Positions 1 to 7,966 of a DNA stretch of 52,790 nt are shown in pieces; within the stretch, counting starts at the first letter, position 1; every line of letters starts with the position of its first letter. The notes beneath the pieces were generated by a model that was given only the letters and a program-made list of their open reading frames with translations, made no database searches and had not been told where the DNA came from. The stretch comes from Rhizobium sp. Q54 (GTDB taxonomy: Bacteria; Pseudomonadota; Alphaproteobacteria; Reyranellales; Reyranellaceae): NCBI GenBank assembly GCA_945903635.1, contig CAMDOT010000013.1:1-52790 (forward strand), given 5' to 3'. Made by a program: the position numbers and the translations under genes.

Positions 1-27
1 GTCGATTCGCCAACTCCGACGCGGAGG

Positions 28-1065
28 TTACCGGATGGGTGGGGCGTATTGCAGGCCGCCCTTGGTCCACAGCTCGTTCTGGCCGCGTGCGATCTTGAGC
101 GGCGAGCCCATACCGACGTTGCGGTCGAAGCTCTCGCCGTAGTTACCGACCTGCTTGATGATGTTGTAGACCCACTTCTCGTCGACGCCCAAGGCCTTGC
201 CCATGCCCGGCGTGACACCGAGGATACGCTTGATCGTCGGGTTGTCGCTTTTCATCATCTCGTCGATGTTCTTGGAGGTGATGCCGTACTCTTCGGCCTC
301 GATCATGGCGAACAGAGCCCAGCGCACGATGTCGGCGAACTGGCTGTCGCCATGGCGGACCACCGGACCCAGCGGCTCCTTGGAGATGACTTCCGGGAGG
401 ATGATGAAATCCTCGACCGTCATCGGTGCCGGAACGTTCGCCGCCCGGGTGGCGTAGAGGCTCGAATTGTCCGTGGTGTAGACGTCGCAGCGGCCGGAGA
501 AGAACGCGGCGCGAACCTCGTCGACCTTCTCGATGACCACCGGCTTGAAGGCCATCTTGTTGGCGCGGAAGTAGTCGGCGAGATTGAGTTCGGTGGTCGT
601 GCCCGGAGCGACGCAGATCGTGGCGCCGTTCAGCTCCTTGGCGCTCTTCACGCCGAGCTTCTTGTTCACCATGAAGCCCTGGCCGTCATAGTAGGTGACG
701 CCGGTAAAGTCGAAGCCGAGCGCGGTGTCGCGCGTCAGCGTAACGGTCGTGTTGTTGGACAGCAGATCGACTTCGCCCGACTGGAGCGCGGTGAAGCGCT
801 GCTGCGAGGTCAGTGGCACATATTTCACCTTGTCGGCATCGCCGAAGATGGCGGCGGCAACCGCACGACAGACGTCGACGTTCAGGCCGACCCACTTGCC
901 CTGGCTGTTGGACAGCATGAAGCCGGCCGTGCCAATTCCGACGCCACAGATGAGGTTACCACGCGCCTTGATGGCGTCGAGTTCCTTGCCCGCCTGTGCC
1001 GTGCCCGCGACGCCGAGCGCGATCGCGAAAAATCCGGCGGTTATCGCCTTGGTGATATTGCGCAC
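28..1065 (-). CDS. Amino-acid ABC transporter periplasmic binding protein (AapJ/GltI-like), copy 1
   Basis: A periplasmic solute-binding protein of about 345 residues, family 3 (polar amino acids), close to AapJ in pattern: residues read KELDAIKARG, then DVDVCRAVAAA, ALQSGEVD and TTTELNLADYF. A GTG start at 1065 is preferred because it follows an AGGGG ribosome site and opens a signal peptide ending AQA at about residue 25; the in-frame ATG further upstream would add 21 charged residues before that signal. It would deliver amino acids to an inner-membrane AapQMP-type permease. No permease genes lie in the window, but the left edge is only 27 bases away. It is a tandem paralogue of the gene at 1200-2225, nearly identical in its 3' third and more diverged before that. 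The family assignment is firm; the substrate is inferred. Confidence 0.9.
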   Translation of the reverse strand: MRNITKAITAGFFAIALGVAGTAQAGKELDAIKARGNLICGVGIGTAGFMLSNSQGKWVGLNVDVCRAVAAAIFGDADKVKYVPLTSQQRFTALQSGEVDLLSNNTTVTLTRDTALGFDFTGVTYYDGQGFMVNKKLGVKSAKELNGATICVAPGTTTELNLADYFRANKMAFKPVVIEKVDEVRAAFFSGRCDVYTTDNSSLYATRAANVPAPMTVEDFIILPEVISKEPLGPVVRHGDSQFADIVRWALFAMIEAEEYGITSKNIDEMMKSDNPTIKRILGVTPGMGKALGVDEKWVYNIIKQVGNYGESFDRNVGMGSPLKIARGQNELWTKGGLQYAPPIR

Positions 1066-1139
1066 TTTTTTCCCCTGTTCGTTTTCGTTTCCCCTAGGGA
1101 TTGTCCTCCCCGGCGCCCTTGCAAGCAACAGGCCAAATG

Positions 1140-1167
1140 AAAACCGCCGCCCCTTTCGGGGCGGCGG
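1140..1167 (-). terminator. Rho-independent terminator between the tandem binding-protein genes
   Basis: A perfect 10-bp GC stem (1144-1153 with 1158-1167) has a four-base TTTC loop and is followed on the minus strand by four T residues. It lies just past the stop of the gene at 1200-2225, so that gene is probably transcribed as its own unit and the downstream paralogue has its own promoter. Confidence 0.8.
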
Positions 1168-1199
1168 CTGTCGTTAGTCCGGTTTTCGGCGTTGAGAGA

Positions 1200-2225
1200 T
1201 CAGCGGATCGGAGGCGCGTACTGCAGGCCGCCCTTGGTCCACAGCGCGTTCTGGCCGCGGGCGATCTTGAGCGGCGAGCCCATGCCCACGTTGCGGTCGA
1301 AGCTCTCGCCGTAGTTACCGACCTGCTTGATGATGTTGTAGACCCACTTCTCGTCGACGCCCAAGGCCTTGCCCATGCCCGGCGTCACGCCGAGGATGCG
1401 CTTGATGGTCGGGTTGTCGCTCTTCATCATCTCGTCGATGTTCTTGGAGGTGATGCCGTACTCTTCGGCCTCGATCATGGCGAACAGAGCCCAGCGCACG
1501 ATATCGGCGAACTGGTTGTCGCCATGGCGGACCACCGGACCCAGGGGCTCCTTGGAGATGATCTCGGGCAGGATGATGTAGTCGTCGGGGTTCGGCGCGT
1601 TGGCGGCGCGGGTCGCATAGAGGCCCGAGGCATCGGTCGTGAACACGTCGCAGCGGCCGGCGAAGAAGGCCGCGCGTACTTCCTCGATCTTCTCGATGAC
1701 CACCGGCTTGAAGGTCATCTTGTTGGCGCGGAAATAGTCGGCGAGGTTGAGTTCCGTCGTCGTGCCCGGCTGCACGCAGACCGTGGCGCCGTTCAGCTCC
1801 TTGGCGCTCTTCACGCCGAGCTTCTTGCTCACCATGAAGCCCTGGCCGTCATAATAGTTGACGCCGGTGAAGTCGAAACCGAGCGCGGTGTCGCGCGTCA
1901 GCGTGTAGGTCGTGGTGCGGACCAGAAGATCGACCTCGCCCGACTGCAGGGCGGTGAAGCGCTGCTGCGCGGTGGTCGGCACGAACTTGACCTTGTCGGC
2001 GTCGCCGAAGATCGCAGCCGCAACGGCGCGGCAAACGTCCACATCGATTCCGGTCCACTTGCCCTGGCTGTCCGCAGCTGCGAAGCCCGCGACGCCGGTG
2101 CTGACGCCACAGATGAGGCTGCCACGCGCCTTGATGGCGTCGAGTTCCTTGCCCGCGTACGCCGCCGTGGCGACACCGGCTATCGTGGCCGCGGCGATGC
2201 CCGCCACCAAAAATTTGTTCAACAT
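1200..2225 (-). CDS. Amino-acid ABC transporter periplasmic binding protein (AapJ/GltI-like), copy 2
   Basis: A 341-residue family-3 solute-binding protein with a signal peptide ending AYA at about residue 24. It carries the same landmarks as its neighbour: DVDVCRAVAAA, ALQSGEVD, TLTRDTALGFDF, TTTELNLADYF. It looks closer to canonical AapJ than copy 1, with LLVRTTTYTLTRD where copy 1 has LLSNNTTVTLTRD, a region close to the ligand cleft in this fold. The last roughly 110 residues differ from copy 1 at only one or two positions. A strong terminator follows at 1140-1167. Role: capture of amino acids in the periplasm; ligand not determined. Confidence 0.9.
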   Translation of the reverse strand: MLNKFLVAGIAAATIAGVATAAYAGKELDAIKARGSLICGVSTGVAGFAAADSQGKWTGIDVDVCRAVAAAIFGDADKVKFVPTTAQQRFTALQSGEVDLLVRTTTYTLTRDTALGFDFTGVNYYDGQGFMVSKKLGVKSAKELNGATVCVQPGTTTELNLADYFRANKMTFKPVVIEKIEEVRAAFFAGRCDVFTTDASGLYATRAANAPNPDDYIILPEIISKEPLGPVVRHGDNQFADIVRWALFAMIEAEEYGITSKNIDEMMKSDNPTIKRILGVTPGMGKALGVDEKWVYNIIKQVGNYGESFDRNVGMGSPLKIARGQNALWTKGGLQYAPPIR

Positions 2226-2372
2226 CTGGTCTTTCCCTCGTGGTTGCCTCGGACACCCGGTCGGCCGCCTTGCGTGGCCGTTCCCGAACGATGGTGCAAT
2301 TCGTAGGCGATCAAACGTAGCGGCGCAACGCCGTCGCGTAGACGCCTCGGCAGTGGTTCGAAGGAGGGCCGA

Positions 2373-3776
2373 TCAGAGCCGGGAGGAAAACGGATTGTGC
2401 GACCAGGGGTCGGCGCCCTGCAGTCCCGGAAACCGTTCCCGGTCGGACTGCGGTTTGCCGCGTTGGTCGGCACGCCGGATATCCTGCTGCCATTGGCGAT
2501 AGGAGACCAGCGCCTCGCCGATCAGCACGCTATTGCCGCCCTTTTCAGAGATATAGGGGGCGGGATCCACGAACTGGCCGTTGATGATCACCGAAAAATG
2601 GAGGTGTGCGCCGGTCGACCGGCCGGTCGAGCCGACATAGCCGATCAGGTCGCCCTTATGGACGCGGCTCCCTGGGCCCATGCCATCGGCGAAGCGTGAC
2701 ATGTGGGCATAGAGGGACTCGAAATTGTCGGCGTGGCTGATTTTTACAGTCCGGCCGTAGTTGAAATACCAGCCTTGGTGGTTGATCACGCCGTCGGCCG
2801 CCGCGAAGATCGGCTCGCCGGTCTTGCCCTCGAAGTCGATACCGTTGTGGAAGCCGCCGCCGCTCTTGCGGCCGTAGTAACGACGGGTGCCGAACGGCGA
2901 GGAAATGCGTGCATCTGGGCGCGGATCGGCCAAGGCGGTGCCGCCCAGTCGACGGCCCTCTTCGTTGAACCAGCCTTCGGGCTGGTCGGGCGGCGCGAAC
3001 CACCAGAAAGACTGCTTGCTCTGCCCGTCACCGAGACTGGCGAGGAGGACACGTGGCGTGCCGTCGGTCGTGCGCCCATGGAGAACTTCGACCTTTGCGC
3101 TCGCCGGGGCGAAACCGGCCAAAGCCTGTGTCAGCTCTTTAAGTGTGGCCGCGCTGGCGCCCGCCGGCACCAGACTGGACACCAGAGTGGCGCTGCTGAC
3201 CTTTACGAATTTCACCGACCCGGCGACGACCGACCGGGCCCCGGGCCCGGCAGCCGGAGCCGCACTGGGTACCGTGGAGACCCGCTGGTCGTCGTTCTCG
3301 GTGGCGCCAGGTGCCAGCTTGAAGCCGAACGTGCCGTCGCTCGACCGTTCGAGCTCGACGGCCAGGGAGCTGGCCGAAAAGAGTTGCAGGGCGACCAGGC
3401 GCTTGGGCTTGTTGGCGCCCTGGGATTCGAGGGTAGCGCGGCCGGAACCGGTCACTTTGGCGTCCAGTTTGCCCAAGGCCTTGGTGACGGCATCGCCTGC
3501 CGCGGCGGCATCGGCCGGATCGACTTTGAGGGCGATGAGCTGGTCGACGACGATGCCATCGCTGCCGATCGAGAAAGGCTGGATATTGTCGTTGGGGGCT
3601 ACGGCGGCTGTCTTGGCCGGCGCGCGGAGCTGGTTCTTGCTGGGCGCCTTGACCTGGGCCATCGACCCGGCGGCGCAGAAAAGCTGGAAGGTGGAGATAG
3701 CGACAGTGGCGGTCACGAAAGTGCGGACGATTCGCCAACGTTGAGCGCGCTCGTCGCGCGTTGTCTTGGACGCCAT
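2373..3776 (-). CDS. M23 family metallopeptidase (LytM domain), exported
   Basis: About 467 residues. A hydrophobic N-terminal segment (about residues 20-40) is followed by a long Ala/Ser/Pro-rich region and a C-terminal LytM/peptidase M23 domain at about residues 290-410. The zinc-site residues are visible: His310 and Asp314 in HNGID, His358 in LYAH, and His391/His393 in AHLHF. M23 enzymes cut peptide cross-links of peptidoglycan or regulate amidases. The ATG at 3776 is chosen because GGGAGAGG lies just upstream; two in-frame ATGs 18 and 27 bases further upstream lack this. The region before the gene (3804-3972) is AT-rich and carries phased GTTGCA motifs. The catalytic residues are intact, so a true endopeptidase is more likely than a degenerate EnvC-type activator. 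Confidence 0.85.
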   Translation of the reverse strand: MASKTTRDERAQRWRIVRTFVTATVAISTFQLFCAAGSMAQVKAPSKNQLRAPAKTAAVAPNDNIQPFSIGSDGIVVDQLIALKVDPADAAAAGDAVTKALGKLDAKVTGSGRATLESQGANKPKRLVALQLFSASSLAVELERSSDGTFGFKLAPGATENDDQRVSTVPSAAPAAGPGARSVVAGSVKFVKVSSATLVSSLVPAGASAATLKELTQALAGFAPASAKVEVLHGRTTDGTPRVLLASLGDGQSKQSFWWFAPPDQPEGWFNEEGRRLGGTALADPRPDARISSPFGTRRYYGRKSGGGFHNGIDFEGKTGEPIFAAADGVINHQGWYFNYGRTVKISHADNFESLYAHMSRFADGMGPGSRVHKGDLIGYVGSTGRSTGAHLHFSVIINGQFVDPAPYISEKGGNSVLIGEALVSYRQWQQDIRRADQRGKPQSDRERFPGLQGADPWSHNPFSSRL

Positions 3777-3916
3777 CGGCCTCTCCCGATCCATTAAACT
3801 CAACGAATTATCTTAGAGGGCCGTCAACGAACTCATCGACCGTCCCGGTCGACGCCCCACGCGATGCCCCGCTGCGGCCGATACTGGCTACGGACTATCC
3901 ACAAGTCCAACAAAAA

Positions 3917-3943
3917 GTTGCAAAAATGCAACACTCGTGCAAC
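3917..3943. promoter_or_regulatory. Cluster of GTTGCA/TGCAAC half-sites upstream of the M23 gene
   Basis: GTTGCA at 3917-3922 is followed by TGCAAC at 3927-3932 and again at 3938-3943, so the sites are about one helical turn apart. The first two form a perfect 6-bp inverted repeat with a 4-base spacer. The setting is an unusually AT-rich 100-bp stretch between the CoA-ligase stop and the M23 peptidase start. A role as operator is inferred from position and symmetry only. Confidence 0.35.
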
Positions 3944-3972
3944 GTTTCTAACTGATTGTTATATAACGGTTT

Positions 3973-5439
3973 TTAGTTCTGGCGATGATGTCGATCCAGA
4001 AAGGTCACAGGCGGCAATGCGGCGATACGAAGAGATTGCTGCAGTGCGGGATAACTCGCCAGCAGGCCAGCAGCCTCCGCCATCTCCTCGACATCGTTGA
4101 ACATCGGAACGCCAGCACGCTCCATGGTGGCGAACCAGTCGGCCTTTCCCGGCAGGGTTCCCATCATGCTGTGAAGCAGGGGGACCCGGGCGTCGGCGGC
4201 GAGGTCCGCCAGCCGGGCGATCACCGGTCCGGCGTCGACCATGAAGGGCACCACATGGATCATCATGACCATGTCGTAGGCGTGGGCGGCATGGTTCATG
4301 GCTGCCTCGAAGGCGAGCCCGAAGCGGTCCTCCCGGGCGTCGGCCAACAGGTCGATCGGATTGGCGACCGAGGCTTCCGGCGGCAACTGCTGGCGCAAGA
4401 CCTCGGCCATGGCGGTCGGCAGCGCGACGAGATCGAGTCCCTCGAGCGAGGCCTGGTCGGCGCAAAGCACGCCCGGGCCGCCCGAATTGGACAGGATCAA
4501 GGCCCGCTTCCCGAGGCCCCTCGGGAAGCGGCCGAACGCCTTGGCGGCCAGCAGCAACCGGCGCAGGCTTTTCACCCGGACGATGCCGCACGAAGCGCAG
4601 AAGGCATCGATGGCCGCATCGTCGTTGGCGACCGCGCCGGTGTGCGCCGAAGCCGCCTGCCCGCCGATTTCGGTCCGGCCGCCAAAGAGGGCGATCACCG
4701 GCTTGGCGGCGGCCACAGCGCGGGCGACCTCGCGGAAGCGCTCGTGATCCTCGATCGACTCGATATAGAGAAGCGCCGTGCCGATCTCCGGTCGTTCGCC
4801 CAGCCAGGCGAGGTAATCCTCGACGCCGAGATGGACGGCGTTGCCCACCGAGACCACCGACGCCAGGGGCAGGTCGCGCGCATTGGCCTTGTCGATGAAC
4901 TCCTCGGCGAGCGCGCCCGACTGGGAGATGAAGGCGAGACCATTGGCCGAGCCCGCCGCGGCCCCGGGGGGCAAATCGCGGAGGAAGGTCGCGGCGAAGC
5001 GCCAGCCCGGATCGAGGTGGATGACACCTGCGCAGTTCGGCCCCGCAATCGTGAGGCCGCGGTCGGCCGCAAGTTGCAGCAGTGCCTCGTTGCGCGCCAC
5101 GCCAACCGGCCCGGCTTCGGCAAAGCCGCCGGGCAGGATGAGGAGATTACGGATCCCGCGATCGGCCGCTTCGCGGGCGGCGTCGAGAATGGCGTCGGGA
5201 CGTATGACGATGACGGCGAGATCGACGGGCGGGTCGATGGCGCCGATCGAGGTCACCGACTCGTAACCGAAGATCGTGCCGCCCTTGGGATTGACCGGAA
5301 CGACACGACCGCCATATCCGGCTTGCCGCAACATCTGCATGATGGCGCCGCCCGACGACGTGGCCCGCTCGCCGGCGCCGATGACGGCAATGCTGCGGGG
5401 TGCGAAGAACGGCGAGAGGTCGCGTGAGCGCGCGGTCAT
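3973..5439 (-). CDS. CoA-binding / acyl-CoA synthetase (NDP-forming) alpha-type protein
   Basis: 488 residues. An N-terminal CoA-binding Rossmann domain (about 10-135, with SIAVIGAGE and later GPNCAGV) is followed by two succinyl-CoA-ligase-like domains. The motif ASAHTGAVA contains His266, which matches the phospho-histidine of NDP-forming acyl-CoA synthetases. These enzymes interconvert an acid, CoA and NTP with acyl-CoA, NDP and phosphate. The fused family usually runs to about 700 residues with a C-terminal ATP-grasp domain. That domain is absent here and no beta subunit is in the window, so a partner must be elsewhere or the protein has another role. The ATG at 5439 lies next to a palindrome shared with the MarR/oxygenase locus. 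Longer frames through the pirin region are artefacts. Confidence 0.8.
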   Translation of the reverse strand: MTARSRDLSPFFAPRSIAVIGAGERATSSGGAIMQMLRQAGYGGRVVPVNPKGGTIFGYESVTSIGAIDPPVDLAVIVIRPDAILDAAREAADRGIRNLLILPGGFAEAGPVGVARNEALLQLAADRGLTIAGPNCAGVIHLDPGWRFAATFLRDLPPGAAAGSANGLAFISQSGALAEEFIDKANARDLPLASVVSVGNAVHLGVEDYLAWLGERPEIGTALLYIESIEDHERFREVARAVAAAKPVIALFGGRTEIGGQAASAHTGAVANDDAAIDAFCASCGIVRVKSLRRLLLAAKAFGRFPRGLGKRALILSNSGGPGVLCADQASLEGLDLVALPTAMAEVLRQQLPPEASVANPIDLLADAREDRFGLAFEAAMNHAAHAYDMVMMIHVVPFMVDAGPVIARLADLAADARVPLLHSMMGTLPGKADWFATMERAGVPMFNDVEEMAEAAGLLASYPALQQSLRIAALPPVTFLDRHHRQN

Positions 5440-5444
5440 GACGA

Positions 5445-5465
5445 ATTGTTTGCAGCACAAACAAT
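5445..5465. promoter_or_regulatory. Palindromic operator, copy 1 (ATTGTTTG-N5-CAAACAAT)
   Basis: A perfect 8-bp inverted repeat with a 5-base spacer, centred in the 39-bp gap between the divergent CoA-ligase-like gene (start 5439) and the pirin gene (start 5479). The same 7-bp arms with the same 5-base spacer occur at 15373-15393 beside a MarR-family gene. MarR dimers bind palindromes of about this size, so this is inferred to be a distal site for that regulator. Confidence 0.65.
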
Positions 5466-5478
5466 AGAGGAGAGCAAG

Positions 5479-6357
5479 ATGGCCGATCCGATCGAACTTC
5501 TGATCCAGGGGCGCGCTCACGACCTGGGCGGCGGCTTTGCGGTCCGGCGTGTGCTGCCCAGCGTGAAGCGCCGCATGGTCGGGCCGTTCGTCTTCCTCGA
5601 CCATTTCGGCCCGATGGATGTGCCGCCGGGCGGCGGCATGGAGGTGCGGCCGCACCCTCATATCGGCCTCGCCACCGTCACCTACCTGTTCGAGGGCGGC
5701 ATCTTTCATCGCGACAGCCTGGGCTATGCCCAGGCGATCCGGCCGGGCGACGTCAACTGGATGACCGCCGGCAGCGGCATCGCCCACAGCGAGCGCACCG
5801 AAGCAGAGATGCGTCGCACCGGCTTTCGCATGCATGGCGTCCAGACCTGGGTGGCGCTGCCCAAGGCGCATGAGGAGACTGCCCCTGCCTTCGAGCACGT
5901 CGAGGCGGCGAAGCTGCCAACTTGGACCGAAGCCGGCGCGGCGTTGCGGCTGATCGTCGGCAGCTATGCCGGACGGACCGCGCCGACCACGCATTTCTCG
6001 CCGATCTTCTATGTCGGGGCGGAATTGACGGCCGGCGCGCCTCTCTCGGTGTCTCCCGAGCACGCCGAGCGCGCCGTCTACGTCGCTGACGGCAGCGTCA
6101 CGATCGGTGACCGCGCGCTCGTGGTCGGCGATCTCGTGGTACTGGCCGGCGGCGTCGCGGCCGGGCTGGTGGCGGGCGCCGACGGCGCCAAGCTGATGCT
6201 GCTGGGAGGCGCTGCCATGGACGGTCCGCGCCACATCTGGTGGAACTTCGTGTCGTCGTCGAAGGAGCGGATCGAGCAGGCCAAGGCAGATTGGAAGGAG
6301 GGCCGGTTCGCCAAGGTGCCGGGCGATCCGGAGTTCATTCCGCTGCCGGACAAGTAG
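5479..6357 (+). CDS. Pirin family protein
   Basis: 292 residues with two cupin domains. The pirin metal-site signature is present: HPHIGLATVTYLFEGG with His59 and His61, and GSGIAHSERTE with His103 and Glu105. Bacterial pirins bind Fe(II); some have quercetin 2,3-dioxygenase activity and others modulate metabolic enzymes. The ATG at 5479 is chosen over an in-frame ATG 33 bases upstream because GAGGAG lies at the right distance and the upstream start overlaps the operator. It is divergent from the CoA-ligase-like gene and probably co-regulated with it through the shared palindrome. It converges on the binding-protein gene at 6361 with only 3 bases between stops. Confidence 0.9.
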   Translation: MADPIELLIQGRAHDLGGGFAVRRVLPSVKRRMVGPFVFLDHFGPMDVPPGGGMEVRPHPHIGLATVTYLFEGGIFHRDSLGYAQAIRPGDVNWMTAGSGIAHSERTEAEMRRTGFRMHGVQTWVALPKAHEETAPAFEHVEAAKLPTWTEAGAALRLIVGSYAGRTAPTTHFSPIFYVGAELTAGAPLSVSPEHAERAVYVADGSVTIGDRALVVGDLVVLAGGVAAGLVAGADGAKLMLLGGAAMDGPRHIWWNFVSSSKERIEQAKADWKEGRFAKVPGDPEFIPLPDK

Positions 6358-6360
6358 CGC

Positions 6361-7938
6361 TTACTTCTTCTCGACGTTCCAGAATATCGGGACCGGGGAG
6401 GGAATGTTCCCGGTCACGTTTGTGCGCCGAGCCATCGGTTGAAGGAACTGGCCGAGCGGCACGGTGATGCCGAGGTCCAGGACGCGCTTCTGGACCTGCT
6501 CGGCGAGCGCGAACTGTTTCTTGGGATCGCTCTCTCTCGCGAACGCCATGCGCAGCTTCTCGATCTCCTCGTCGAGCGGCCAGCCGAACTGCGCGCGGTC
6601 GCCTGTCGCCTCGGTGTAGTGGTTCACGATCGGGTCGGACAGCAGCACGGTCGCCGCCGCGGTCATCGAGATGTTCCAGCCGCCCTTGTCGACCGGGTCC
6701 TTCTTTGTGCGGCGCGACACCTGGGTCTGCCAGTCCATCGACTGCACGTCGACCTTGAAGCCGCCCTTCTCGAGCAGGCTCTTGGCGACCGGCGCGAGGT
6801 TCACGTGCGTATTGAGGTCGGTGGTCTGCAGCACGACGATCGGCTTGCCGTCGTAGCCCGCCTCCGCGAGAAGCTTCTTCGACTCCTCGAAGTTCGATTG
6901 CAGCAGTCCGTCGGCGCCGGCTGCCGTCTCGAACGTCGCGCCGCAGCCGAACATGGCGCGGCATTCCTTGAAGTAGCGCGGGTCGCCGATGTTGGCTTTC
7001 AGGAAGTCGAGCTGGTTCAGCGCATACTCGGCGGCGCGGCGGGCCTTGAGGTTGTCGAACGGCGGCAGCTTCCAGTTGAAGCGCAACACGTAGGTGCTCC
7101 CGAGGTGGTCGGGCACCGTGATCACGATGTTCTTGTCCCTCTCCAGCACCGGCAGGAGGTCGTGCGCCGGCGTCTCGATCATGTCGATCTCGCCCTGGAT
7201 CAGCGCATTGACCGCGGTCTGGCCGTCGGGGATCGAGACCCACTCGATGCGATCGAGCTTGGCGATCTTGCCGCCGGCCAGGCCCGACGGCTGCTCCTTG
7301 CGCGGCACGTAGCCGGGATTGCGCAGATAGACGACCTTCTCGCCGGGCTTCCACTCGTCCTTCTTGAAGATGAACGGGCCTGAGCCGGTGGTGTCGGAGA
7401 TCTGCTGGCTGATCGGTGTCTCGGCGACCCGCTTGGGCATCACGAACAGCGGCACCGAGGCCGACTTGGCCAGCGTCTTGAGTACCAGGCCGAACGGCTC
7501 CTTGAGCGTGATCTGGAAGGTGTTCTCGTCGACCGCCTTCATCTCCTTCGTCACCTTGGCGAGCAGGCCGCCCTGTACGTCCTTGTCGGTGAAGCGCTTG
7601 ATCGAAGGGATGACGTCGGCCGTCGTGACGGGCGTGCCGTCGTGCCACTTCAGCCCGTCGCGCAGCTTGAAGGTCCAGGTGAGCTTGTCGTCGCTCACCG
7701 TCCAGCTCTCGACCATCTGCGGCTGCGGCTCGAGCTTGCCGTCGAGCGCGAACAGCGTGTCGTAGATCAGGTAGCCGTGGTTGCGCACGATGTAGGCGGT
7801 GGTCCAGATCGGATCGAGGATCTTGAGATCCGAATGCATGACCACGCGTAGGGTCTTGTTCGACTGCGCAACGGCGGGACCGGCAACAAGCGGGACCCAG
7901 AACGCGACCATGAGGGCGAGGAGCGAACGACGCAGCAT
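6361..7938 (-). CDS. ABC transporter substrate-binding protein, family 5 (peptide/opine type)
   Basis: 525 residues with a cleavable signal peptide (LLALMVAFWVPLVAGPAVAQ, about residues 6-25) and the SBP_bac_5 fold of DppA/OppA-like proteins: LRVVMHSDLKILDP, then LRDGLKWHDGTPVT, a hallmark of the family. The ATG at 7938 has GGAGAGTG just upstream; the frame runs further upstream without a start site. It is last in a leftward series after the M81 peptidase (28-base gap) and the PLP enzyme, with no cognate permease genes here. The ligand may be a peptide or modified amino acid related to those enzymes (inference). Confidence 0.88.
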   Translation of the reverse strand: MLRRSLLALMVAFWVPLVAGPAVAQSNKTLRVVMHSDLKILDPIWTTAYIVRNHGYLIYDTLFALDGKLEPQPQMVESWTVSDDKLTWTFKLRDGLKWHDGTPVTTADVIPSIKRFTDKDVQGGLLAKVTKEMKAVDENTFQITLKEPFGLVLKTLAKSASVPLFVMPKRVAETPISQQISDTTGSGPFIFKKDEWKPGEKVVYLRNPGYVPRKEQPSGLAGGKIAKLDRIEWVSIPDGQTAVNALIQGEIDMIETPAHDLLPVLERDKNIVITVPDHLGSTYVLRFNWKLPPFDNLKARRAAEYALNQLDFLKANIGDPRYFKECRAMFGCGATFETAAGADGLLQSNFEESKKLLAEAGYDGKPIVVLQTTDLNTHVNLAPVAKSLLEKGGFKVDVQSMDWQTQVSRRTKKDPVDKGGWNISMTAAATVLLSDPIVNHYTEATGDRAQFGWPLDEEIEKLRMAFARESDPKKQFALAEQVQKRVLDLGITVPLGQFLQPMARRTNVTGNIPSPVPIFWNVEKK

Positions 7939-7966
7939 GGCACTCTCCTTCAGGAGATGGTCGGTT

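Noticed and set aside
5440-6234. A continuous minus-strand frame extending the CoA-ligase-like protein to 753 residues across the pirin gene
   Set aside because: It is antisense to a clear pirin gene, lacks family similarity in that part, and the ATG at 5439 gives the proper N-terminus of the CoA-binding domain.
6361-7938. Binding-protein gene as part of a complete dipeptide ABC operon
   Set aside because: No permease or ATPase genes of that type are adjacent; the converging pirin gene closes the unit.
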